Shown in pieces: positions 1 through 5,978 of a stretch of DNA of 5,978 nucleotides. The first letter of the stretch is position 1; every line of letters begins with the position of its first letter. Both the position numbers and the translations under genes were made by a program. The stretch lies in NCBI GenBank assembly GCA_017549745.1, contig JAFYUA010000054.1, positions 1-5,978 of the forward strand, read 5' to 3'. Under the pieces are notes generated by a model that searched no databases, had not been told where the DNA came from, and saw nothing but the letters and a program-made list of their open reading frames with translations. This stretch comes from Clostridia bacterium. Its GTDB lineage: Bacteria; Bacillota; Clostridia; UMGS1810.

Positions 1-1116
1 GAAAAAACAACTATCACTAAGAATATCAAATCAGGTACATGGGTTGATATGAGAATTGAAATTGATTTTTCTGATGACGCAAATTCAGATATATTATTCA
101 CTGCAAAAACATATATGAATAATGAATATGTGAGTTGTATAGAGATTCCCAGATATGTTGTTACCAAATTTGACGGTAGCTTCTATTGGGCGAAGATTAT
201 TTCACCTGCTTTCTTCCCGATAAACAGCGGTAAAAACACATTAATAAAAGATATGTATATGTATAATGGCATTGAAAACAAATCCATTATACCCGAAAGC
301 TTTGTGGAAACTGTTGCCCTTGTTGACGAAGATTTCTCAAATGCAACATCGGGAAATGAATTAGATGTCGCAACAAAAGGTACAGAGGCAATTTATAATG
401 ATGGCTATGCAACAATTTCGTATACAAGTAACGGAAATGCAAATGTAACCGGTTCTCCTACAATTGGAATTGCATCTCCCTCGGTTGTTAATAATCATTT
501 TATATACAGTTTAAAATTCAAATGCGATGATTTTTACACTGAAAGATATTTGTTCAATTCCAACATAGATGGCGTAACTACAAATCCTCTTCGAATAGAT
601 ACATCTATAAGAGATGGAGTTACAAGAAACGGTGCGGATTTACGATTGGTAAACTATGATGCGAATAGTAAAGCATACGATGTTGCTACATGCAGAATTG
701 TGAAAGGTCAATGGTATAGTGCCCAAATTATAGGTAAAAGAGATACATCCGGAAAAATGTCTTTTGATGTTACTGTAAAAAATGTTGCAACCAATGAAAT
801 TTTGATGAATGCAACAATGACGGATGAAAGAGAAGGTACTTTGTCAGGAGCAATTCCGTGGAAAATTGTAGCCGGAACCAAAGCCGAGCTGAATGCTTTA
901 CCTGTTGGAACAACTTCATCCTTCAGTGTTGATGATGTATACTTTGCAAAGGTATTAGATGCTTGCAAAATATCTGATGTAAAAATTTCCCAAGGAATGG
1001 ATTTTATAGCGGATAAATACTCACTCGGAGAAGAAGTTAAAGTAAATGTACTTGTTTCCAATAATGTGCAGGCTGCTAAAACTGTAACTTTGTATGTGGC
1101 AGAGTATAATAGTTAA
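1..1116 (+). CDS. 3' part of a large surface protein with tandem concanavalin A/LamG-like domains, ended by an early stop
   Basis: The reading frame is open from base 1, so the gene begins upstream; the ATG at 49 is internal, because the residues before it (SGTWVDMRIEIDF) already belong to a beta-sandwich strand pattern. Counting residues from base 1, about 1-93 are the end of one concanavalin A/LamG-like domain, closing with the KDMYMYNG strand. A second such domain runs from about 109 (DEDFSN) to 318 (SVDDVYFAKV), with the typical KGQWYSAQIIGK strand in its middle. A C-terminal beta domain starts near 323 and is cut at the TAA at 1114-1116. Such modules in secreted clostridial proteins usually bind or flank polysaccharide-active domains; any catalytic part would lie upstream and is not seen. 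The fold assignment is by pattern recognition, not by search. It is separated from the downstream cluster by a structured spacer and is probably a different transcription unit. Confidence 0.82.
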   Translation, partial: EKTTITKNIKSGTWVDMRIEIDFSDDANSDILFTAKTYMNNEYVSCIEIPRYVVTKFDGSFYWAKIISPAFFPINSGKNTLIKDMYMYNGIENKSIIPESFVETVALVDEDFSNATSGNELDVATKGTEAIYNDGYATISYTSNGNANVTGSPTIGIASPSVVNNHFIYSLKFKCDDFYTERYLFNSNIDGVTTNPLRIDTSIRDGVTRNGADLRLVNYDANSKAYDVATCRIVKGQWYSAQIIGKRDTSGKMSFDVTVKNVATNEILMNATMTDEREGTLSGAIPWKIVAGTKAELNALPVGTTSSFSVDDVYFAKVLDACKISDVKISQGMDFIADKYSLGEEVKVNVLVSNNVQAAKTVTLYVAEYNS

Positions 1117-1323
1117 AAGGAAATGTTACAGATTGTTCCTCTTGCCAAAACAATAGGCGAAGCAGCTGTTGACGACAGCTCTCCCAAAGCCTGCAGTGAT
1201 GTTTTGAGTGCCAAACTGACTCCTTCTGCAGATTCAGCCATGATTCAATGCTTTATTTGGGATGGTGCAACAGGCAGCATAACCCCTATGTCAAAACAAA
1301 TTTCTATTAATTCTGCTAAATAA
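1117..1323 (+). pseudogene. Severed C-terminal part of the preceding surface protein, in the same frame after a stop codon
   Basis: After the TAA at 1114-1116 the same frame continues for 68 sense codons to TAA at 1321-1323. The translation has a coding character, and its end (CFIWDGATGSITPMSK) resembles the closing strands of a small beta domain common at the C-terminus of secreted clostridial and Bacteroidota proteins, in which a strand of the type ALYD-x-nG-xL precedes a FLWD-x-L-xPL strand. The first of those strands, YVAEYNS, lies just before the stop, so the stop falls in a turn of one domain. An ATG at 1123 could in principle restart translation, but the nearest purine run, AAAAGG at 1115-1120, is only 2 bases away, and the product would be a 66-residue fragment with no signal peptide. 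I therefore treat it as the tail of the upstream gene rather than a gene of its own. Readthrough or a sequencing error remain possible. Confidence 0.7.
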
Positions 1324-1340
1324 CGATTTGAAGTAAAGTA

Positions 1341-1377
1341 TACGACGCACGTTTTGATTATCAAATCGTGCGTCGTG
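1341..1377 (+). terminator. GC-rich hairpin after the surface-protein gene; possible non-canonical terminator
   Basis: ACGACGCACG at 1342-1351 is perfectly complementary to CGTGCGTCGT at 1367-1376. A T-G pair (1341/1377) can add to the base. Inside, after one T-T mismatch, TTTGA (1353-1357) pairs with TCAAA (1361-1365) around a TTA loop. The stem is strong for this AT-rich region and starts 18 bases after the stop codon, as a terminator would. No run of T follows on either strand, so a classical intrinsic terminator is not supported. It may instead protect the 3' end of the upstream mRNA, work with Rho, or be a leader structure of the downstream cluster. Confidence 0.5.
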
Positions 1378-1382
1378 CAATA

Positions 1383-1391
1383 TGTGGATAA
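1383..1391 (-). promoter_or_regulatory. Perfect consensus DnaA-box word in the intergenic spacer
   Basis: TGTGGATAA on the + strand reads TTATCCACA on the - strand, the strong DnaA-box consensus. It lies between the hairpin and the start of the SLH gene cluster. I found no further copies clustered here, no DNA-unwinding element and no replication gene, so it is not an origin. DnaA is known to act as a transcription factor at single or few boxes in some bacteria, but a chance match in a window of this size is quite possible. Confidence 0.3.
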
Positions 1392-1401
1392 GTTTGAACA
1401 A

Positions 1402-1407
1402 GATAAT
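1402..1407 (+). promoter_or_regulatory. Possible -10 element upstream of the SLH gene cluster
   Basis: GATAAT matches the sigma-A -10 consensus TATAAT at five of six bases and would place transcription start near 1414, giving a leader of roughly 48 bases. No recognisable -35 hexamer stands at the usual 16-18 base distance, so this is only a weak candidate. It is the best -10-like word in the spacer that is not inside coding sequence or over a start codon. Confidence 0.22.
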
Positions 1408-1409
1408 GT

Positions 1410-1430
1410 AGTTGTGTAACAACTGAGTTG
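1410..1430 (+). repeat. Three alternating AGTTG/CAACT repeats before the SLH gene cluster
   Basis: AGTTG occurs at 1410-1414 and again at 1426-1430, with its inverse CAACT at 1420-1424 between them. The first pair extends to six-base arms, AGTTGT (1410-1415) and ACAACT (1419-1424), around the 3-base spacer GTA; the second pair is CAACT-G-AGTTG. The middle arm can therefore pair with either neighbour, but not both. The element lies 17 bases before the purine-rich ribosome binding site of the next gene, where an operator or a small RNA switch would act. No regulator is identified. Confidence 0.45.
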
Positions 1431-1461
1431 AAATACAAAAATAAAAAAGAGGTGTAGTATA

Positions 1462-3147
1462 ATGCGTAGACTTATAAGCTTTATATCTGTGGCAATATTG
1501 ACAATGACAACAGCATTTGCAGCTCCCACAGTAATTCCCAAAGATGCTGCCAATAATATCATAACAATCGCAGACACTGCAAATGATGGTGATATTGTTT
1601 CCCTTGTTATTGCAAACAGCGGATATGATACTGGTGATATCCTTGCATCATCAGATTCGGCATTGCAGTTTTTTGATTCAACTGAGGCCGTTGATGGGAA
1701 ATACAGTTTTGATGTTAAAATAAATAACGATATCGGCAACAATGGTACATATAGTGCAATAGTGAATGTGGCAGGTGCTATAGAGAAATTCACATTCCGT
1801 TTTTATTCTTATGACGAAAAGCTCAACATTATAAATGCTATTAATTCTGCTGCAGATGTATCGGATTTGTTAAACAGGTATTCGCCGACAAATAACGAAA
1901 AGGTTATCATTCATGCAATAAAAGCTTACGACCTTGACTCTGCAGATTTCTGGAATGATGCAAATGTTAATGATGTTGCCAAAATTATTTTTTGCGGTAA
2001 AGGTACAGGCTATGACAACGATGCAGATGCAATGTATGACATCTTGAAATCATCAATCTATGTTGCTGCGCTTAACGCATCTTCTGCCAAAGCATTCAAT
2101 AATAATGTTTTGGCACATCCTGAGCTTATCGGACTTGACACAAGCGGGAACATCTATAATGATTATTCTTTATCTCTCAACTCCAAAGGCGTTGACTCTG
2201 TAAAATCTGCAATAATTGGTTCGGATTTTATAAGTGCTGATGAAGCTAAAACGGTATTTGAAGAGGCTGTAATTTTAAATTTAATTACTAATAATGTAAA
2301 ATACGGTAACGGTCATGTTCAGGGAGTTATAGAAAAATATGAATCCCGCTTTGAAAGTGCCGGTTTTAAATTAAGCAGGTTAAAATCAATTAAAAATATA
2401 TCAGATTTATATGACGAGCTTTCAAGTGCAAAGGTGTCAACACTTTCTGAGCTTGCTGTAATTTTTAATGGATATGATGACAAAAGCAATAATTCATCTT
2501 CGACAACCGGCGGATTGAATCATGGTTCTATGTCATCTAATGCGGGTTCTCTTCCGACTTATATTCCTTCGGAAGTTGATACCCCCGCTGCAATATCTTT
2601 TGCCGATATCCAATCGGCAGCATGGGCTCAGGAGGCTATCGAAGCTTTAGCAAAGCTCGGAATAGTCAACGGAAAAGGTAATGGTGTTTTTGACCCCGAC
2701 GGCTCTGTCACCAGAGCAGAATTTACAAAGATGATTGTGGGCGCAACAGGTCTTGTGGATAATGCTGCCGAGTGTTCATTTTCAGATGTGAATTCACATT
2801 GGGCATATGCATATATAGCATCTGCATTCAAGCATGGTATTGTGTCAGGCACAGGAGATAATATTTATTCACCTGATTCTGTTATCACTCGTGAACAAGG
2901 CGCCACAATTATCTACAGGGCGCTGATTTCTCTGGGCAACAAATTGTCCGCAGAGGCAAATGGCTTTAGTGACAGTTATATGCTTAGCGACTGGGCATCG
3001 GAGGCAGTAAATGCACTTGCTGCAGAAGGCATCATCAATGGCAAAGGGGATAATATGTTCTCGCCAAAGGATACGCTCACTCGTGCAGAAGCCGCAAAAA
3101 TTATCTATTCAACTATGAATTTATTCTTGAGTGAACAGGAGGGTTAA
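1462..3147 (+). CDS. Secreted S-layer homology (SLH) protein with Ig-like N-terminus and three C-terminal SLH domains
   Basis: This 561-residue exported protein is probably held non-covalently on the cell wall. The ATG at 1462 follows AGAGGTG (1448-1454) at 7 bases. Residues 1-20 are a signal peptide (MRRLISF..., hydrophobic core, AFA before A21). Residues about 21-117 look like an Ig-like beta-sandwich (GKYSFDVKINND, GTYSAIVNVAG). Residues about 121-340 are helical and appear to hold three degenerate repeats of about 70 residues. A Ser/Asn/Gly-rich linker spans about 340-376. Three SLH domains follow at about 379-428, 439-492 and 502-555, each with the F-x-D opening, a Trp, and the conserved basic/acidic motif: TRAE 417-420, TREQ 476-479, TRAE 540-543. 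Intact SLH triplets bind pyruvylated secondary cell-wall polymers in known Firmicutes proteins. No catalytic motif is seen, so an anchor or structural role is inferred. The next gene starts 2 bases after the stop. Confidence 0.95.
   Translation: MRRLISFISVAILTMTTAFAAPTVIPKDAANNIITIADTANDGDIVSLVIANSGYDTGDILASSDSALQFFDSTEAVDGKYSFDVKINNDIGNNGTYSAIVNVAGAIEKFTFRFYSYDEKLNIINAINSAADVSDLLNRYSPTNNEKVIIHAIKAYDLDSADFWNDANVNDVAKIIFCGKGTGYDNDADAMYDILKSSIYVAALNASSAKAFNNNVLAHPELIGLDTSGNIYNDYSLSLNSKGVDSVKSAIIGSDFISADEAKTVFEEAVILNLITNNVKYGNGHVQGVIEKYESRFESAGFKLSRLKSIKNISDLYDELSSAKVSTLSELAVIFNGYDDKSNNSSSTTGGLNHGSMSSNAGSLPTYIPSEVDTPAAISFADIQSAAWAQEAIEALAKLGIVNGKGNGVFDPDGSVTRAEFTKMIVGATGLVDNAAECSFSDVNSHWAYAYIASAFKHGIVSGTGDNIYSPDSVITREQGATIIYRALISLGNKLSAEANGFSDSYMLSDWASEAVNALAAEGIINGKGDNMFSPKDTLTRAEAAKIIYSTMNLFLSEQEG
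3137..3143 (+). promoter_or_regulatory. Strong ribosome binding site that fixes the TTG start of the 884-residue protein
   Basis: AGGAGGG lies at the very end of the preceding SLH gene, whose stop TAA is 3145-3147. Counting from the AGGAGG core (3137-3142), the distance to TTG at 3150 is 7 bases, which is optimal. The TTG is followed by AAG AAG and a hydrophobic core, the normal beginning of a signal peptide. The first in-frame ATG comes only at codon 102, after the signal peptide and inside the second SLH repeat, so TTG is the only sensible start. Confidence 0.88.
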
Positions 3148-3149
3148 TT

Positions 3150-5804
3150 TTGAAGAAGATTTTATCAGTTGTAGTTTCATTATTTTTGATTCTGAGTATC
3201 ATACCTGTATATGCTGATAATAGCACCGAAACAAATATAGCCAATAGTCCTGATGTTGCATTTGCCACATCGCTTGGTATATTGGAAAAGGGCAGTGATC
3301 CTTTATCATCAATAACAAGAATTGAGCTTGCAAAAGTATTTTATAACATAATTCTTTCACAAACCGAAGGCGAAGTAGGACAGAGCAAATATTTTACAGA
3401 TGTTGATTTAGAAGAAAGCGTATATGCTGATTTTGCCTATGAATGCTCAGTAATGAACGGAACAGGAAACGGGCTTTTTGCCCCTGATGCCACAGTTACT
3501 TATGCTCAGTTCATAAAAACAGTTGTATCTTTTTTGGGTTACACTGCGGTTGCAGAGTCCAAAGGCGGTTATCCTGCAGGCTATATAAGTGTGGCAAGCC
3601 AGCTTGATATCACTTCTCAGATTCCGCCGTCATATGATTCGGTTATCAACAAAAACATGGTGGCTTCTGTGTTCAAGCTTGCAGGAAGTGTGCCTCTTAT
3701 GAATCCTGTGACATATGGTGATGATAGCGGAAGATATGAAATAGATAACACATCTAATTACCTGAACACATATATGCACATTTCGCGTTTTCGGGGAATT
3801 GTTACCGGAAATTATCTCACAGATTTTAACTTTGGCAGTTGTGAACATAATCAGGTTGCCGTAAATGGCGAGGTGTTTTATGTTACAACCGAAAGCATCG
3901 GTCTTATCAATGAACTTGGCTGTGAGGTAGATGTTTATTCAAGAGACTATGGCTCAGTGTCGGTTGCATCTGTTATATATTATGAGCTTACTGATGTAAA
4001 TAATAAGGCTGAAATTTCTTATGAAGCTATTAATGATTTTGAAAATATGGCGCTTTACTATGGCGAAAACAACAAAAAATATGTTATCAGCCCCACAGCA
4101 AAGGTTATATATAATGGAACTTTAGCAGCCAGTTATGATAAAGACACTATAAATCCTTTTGCTAAAGACACCAGCCTTGAAGGTGGTATAAGATTGGTTG
4201 ATAACAATTATGATAACAGATATGATGTTGTTATGGTTGATGCATACACATCGTTTGTTGTTTCTAAGGTTGTTGGAAACAGGATTTTCAGTGAATTTTC
4301 TCCTTATTCTCCTATAGATCTTGGAGCTAAATTTAATGATGGTGATATTGAAATCACAAATGTTATAGGTCAGCCAATGAAGGTAGAGTCAATTGAGGAA
4401 GGAAACATTCTTAGCGTTTATCGCGACAAAAACAATAATGTAAAAAGAATGGTTGTTACCATTGATACCTACATGGGAATCCTTGAAGAAATCAATTATT
4501 CTTCAGGTATTATGACGGTCAACGGATTTGACTTTACAATGTCTGCCGGATTTTTAAGCGGCAACAATTCAACCTATGAAGATCTTGAATTAGGCAAAAA
4601 ATTTACTCTGTACTTTGACAAAGAGGGTAAGGTTTCGTATGTGAAAGCAGCAAAAGCAAAATACGAAATAGGATATCTGGCTGCATACAAAAAAAGCACA
4701 TCACTAGATGCGGTATATACATTAAAAATCTTCACATATTCGGGTGATTTTGAAGAATTACAGTTAGGCAAAAAGGTGAAACTGTCAGACACTGAGCGTA
4801 CAGTATCTGCAAAGGAAGCTGTCGAAGCACTTCCCCTTAATGCAGACGGTAATATACGACAACCGATATTATATACTGTAAATGACGACGGTAAAATCAA
4901 CTGGATAGACTGGCCTCAGGGTACTACGCCAAGAAATGGTCTTTATACGATTGAAGGATTTGACGGTTCTGCACAAGAGCTTTATTACAGATCAAGTCAG
5001 ATGAGTTTTCAGGGCAAACTGCTTCTTGGAACAGGAACAGTCATTTTCAATATTCCGCCTGCAGGCAATGAAACTAATTATGATAACTACTACATTGAGT
5101 CCACAAAATATTATCAAGACGGCAAACAGGAATGCAGCTTCGAAGCTTATGGCTTATCTGAAACAGGCAGTCCTTGCGCATCTATTATTGTAGAAAAAAA
5201 TGCTATGACTAAGCTTGGTATGCCTGATCTCACCGATGTTTTTGTTGTTGACAGTGTAACGAAAGCGATGAATGAAGAAGGCGTAGAAGCATACAAATTC
5301 ACCGGGTGTATAACTACATCAGCAACAAGCTATTTCATTGATGAATATCTTGTTGACACAGTGTTTGCCGATGGTCTTCCCGAGAGAGGGGACATTGTCA
5401 GACTCAATGTTGTAAACGGCAAGGTTAACAATGTGGAAAAAGTGTTTGATTTTAGCTCGAAGGACTCCGTTCCGTTTGCGAAACCTGCGAATCCTACTTC
5501 GAGTAATTATACATCTTCTGTACGATATATGTGGGGAGATATTATTTATAATGACAAAACATATATAAAAATCAAAGCTGTCTATAATGGTAAGGTTACA
5601 GAAGAAAGTTATCCTGTAAATAACTTTTCAATAATTGAAGTTGATTTTTCAGAGGATAAAAAAGGTGTGGTACGCAATTCAACAAGTTCCTGTGTTTATG
5701 ATACTGTAAAGTATCCGGGATTTTCATCAAAAGTTGTAATCCATACATATAAAGGAAATGCAAGAACTATGGTTGTGTATAATGGTTTAGGAGGTACAAA
5801 ATGA
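3150..5804 (+). CDS. Large secreted protein with three degenerate N-terminal SLH domains and a repetitive beta-rich body
   Basis: The 884-residue product starts at TTG. Residues 1-22 are a signal peptide ending VYA before D23. SLH-like repeats lie at about 34-70 (TRIE 56-59), 81-131 (YFTDVD; TGNGLFAPD; TYAQ 117-120 in place of TRAE) and 140-178 (GYPAGYISVASQLDI; INKN 166-169 in place of TRAE). A joining segment (VPLMNPVTYG at 181-190, FRGIVTGNYLT at 214-224) matches a linker I recognise from many clostridial SLH proteins. From about 230 to the end the chain is beta-rich, with recurring units of the form G-x-x-v-x-v-y-x-D-x-x-g-x-V, for example near 256, 417, 482 and 745. DNNYDNRYD at 351-359 is a degenerate calcium-loop-like motif. 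No enzyme signature is seen. The stop TGA overlaps the next gene's ATG. The function is unknown; a surface-layer or polysaccharide-linked structural role is an inference from export and context. Confidence 0.94.
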   Translation: MKKILSVVVSLFLILSIIPVYADNSTETNIANSPDVAFATSLGILEKGSDPLSSITRIELAKVFYNIILSQTEGEVGQSKYFTDVDLEESVYADFAYECSVMNGTGNGLFAPDATVTYAQFIKTVVSFLGYTAVAESKGGYPAGYISVASQLDITSQIPPSYDSVINKNMVASVFKLAGSVPLMNPVTYGDDSGRYEIDNTSNYLNTYMHISRFRGIVTGNYLTDFNFGSCEHNQVAVNGEVFYVTTESIGLINELGCEVDVYSRDYGSVSVASVIYYELTDVNNKAEISYEAINDFENMALYYGENNKKYVISPTAKVIYNGTLAASYDKDTINPFAKDTSLEGGIRLVDNNYDNRYDVVMVDAYTSFVVSKVVGNRIFSEFSPYSPIDLGAKFNDGDIEITNVIGQPMKVESIEEGNILSVYRDKNNNVKRMVVTIDTYMGILEEINYSSGIMTVNGFDFTMSAGFLSGNNSTYEDLELGKKFTLYFDKEGKVSYVKAAKAKYEIGYLAAYKKSTSLDAVYTLKIFTYSGDFEELQLGKKVKLSDTERTVSAKEAVEALPLNADGNIRQPILYTVNDDGKINWIDWPQGTTPRNGLYTIEGFDGSAQELYYRSSQMSFQGKLLLGTGTVIFNIPPAGNETNYDNYYIESTKYYQDGKQECSFEAYGLSETGSPCASIIVEKNAMTKLGMPDLTDVFVVDSVTKAMNEEGVEAYKFTGCITTSATSYFIDEYLVDTVFADGLPERGDIVRLNVVNGKVNNVEKVFDFSSKDSVPFAKPANPTSSNYTSSVRYMWGDIIYNDKTYIKIKAVYNGKVTEESYPVNNFSIIEVDFSEDKKGVVRNSTSSCVYDTVKYPGFSSKVVIHTYKGNARTMVVYNGLGGTK

Positions 5805-5978
5805 AGAGAATTGTAGCTTTTATTTGTGCTTTGTGTCTTTTGTGCTCTGCAGGCTATGCAAAAGACTTGCAGTTTGAATATTTTAACGGTGTTGCAAATC
5901 CAAAGCTTGAGCTACCGGGCCCCAAAAAAGTTGAACTGAAAAATGGCGTTGGACTTGTTGAAGCAGAGGATTGTGCAC
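5801..5978 (+). CDS. N-terminus of a secreted protein, possibly starting with a carbohydrate-binding-like fold (runs off the window)
   Basis: The ATG at 5801-5803 overlaps the TGA of the preceding gene (ATGA, 4 bases) and is preceded by AGGAGGT at 5789-5795, a strong ribosome binding site 5 bases away. The 59 visible codons encode MKRIVAFICALCLLCSAGYA, a type I signal peptide likely cleaved before K21. The cysteines in its core do not sit in a lipobox, because Leu precedes C12 and C15. The mature start is polar, with FEYFNGVANPKLELPGP, and at about residues 49-58 has GVGLVEAEDC. A V/I-x-AE-D/N strand of this kind often opens CBM6/CBM35-type beta-sandwiches, but too little is visible to name the family. 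The overlap makes translational coupling to the SLH-type protein upstream likely, so the product is probably another member of the same surface system. Confidence 0.9.
   Translation, partial: MKRIVAFICALCLLCSAGYAKDLQFEYFNGVANPKLELPGPKKVELKNGVGLVEAEDCA

Noticed and set aside
708..1061. Open frame of 117 codons on the - strand
   Set aside because: It lies wholly inside the LamG-like coding region, whose own translation has a clear protein pattern; it is a shadow of that gene.
1105..1110. Perfect TATAAT before the internal stop codon
   Set aside because: It encodes Tyr-Asn inside a conserved strand, and no -35 word stands 16-18 bases upstream; it is a by-product of AT-rich coding sequence.
1123..1323. 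Independent small gene of 66 codons
   Set aside because: The possible ribosome binding site is only 2 bases from the ATG, the frame is the same as the gene upstream, and the product reads as the end of that protein's last domain.
1324..1461. Replication origin suggested by the DnaA-box word in an AT-rich spacer
   Set aside because: There is only one box, no AT-rich unwinding repeats and no dnaA, dnaN or plasmid replication gene nearby.
1458..1463. Perfect TATAAT over the start codon of the 561-residue protein
   Set aside because: Transcription from it would begin downstream of the ATG and lose the ribosome binding site, so it cannot serve this gene.
1245..1793. Open frame of 182 codons on the - strand across the spacer and the start of the SLH gene
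   Set aside because: It lies antisense to two well-supported + strand genes, covers the structured spacer, and its hydrophobic, Ser/Ile-rich translation is what a reversed AT-rich coding region gives. No domain is recognisable.
4574..4900. Open frame of 108 codons on the - strand
   Set aside because: It lies wholly inside the 884-residue gene with no recognisable motif; similar short antisense frames at 2628-2852 and 3630-3848 are rejected for the same reason.
5801..5860. Lipoprotein signal in the last gene, because of several cysteines in its signal peptide
   Set aside because: The residue before C12 and before C15 is Leu, not Gly, Ala or Ser, so no lipobox is formed; GYA before K21 is a good type I cleavage site.

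Overview
The window reads as part of the chromosome of an anaerobic Gram-positive bacterium of the Clostridia, probably an uncultured or gut/rumen-type lineage. The grounds are AT-rich DNA, strong AGGAGG-type ribosome binding sites, short Gram-positive type I signal peptides, and S-layer homology (SLH) domains, which attach proteins to secondary cell-wall polymers in Firmicutes. The lineage is an inference from style of sequence; no marker gene is present. All genes lie on the + strand and no metabolic enzyme, RNA gene, mobile element or CRISPR array was found.

Region 1-1323 is the 3' end of a large gene whose start lies outside the window. It encodes the end of one concanavalin A/LamG-like beta-sandwich, a second complete-looking one, and a C-terminal beta domain. 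That last domain is cut by an in-frame TAA at 1114-1116; the same frame stays open to 1323 and its translation looks like the rest of the same domain. The gene is therefore either broken by one nonsense change, affected by a base-call error, or read through.

Region 1324-1461 is a 138-base spacer unusually rich in structure: a GC-rich hairpin with no T-tract, an 8-base segment that could compete with it, a perfect consensus DnaA-box word, and three alternating copies of AGTTG/CAACT just before the next ribosome binding site.

Region 1462-5978 is a tight cluster of at least three genes for exported proteins: a 561-residue protein with an Ig-like N-terminus, three degenerate helical repeats and three intact C-terminal SLH domains; an 884-residue protein starting at TTG with three degenerate N-terminal SLH domains and a long repetitive beta-rich body; and the first 59 codons of a third secreted protein, possibly beginning with a carbohydrate-binding-like fold. 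The first two are 2 bases apart and the last two overlap by 4 bases, so co-transcription and translational coupling are likely. The most economical reading is a cell-surface assembly in which the first protein is the wall anchor and the others are surface or polysaccharide-handling partners. No catalytic residues are visible, so the biochemical role stays open.
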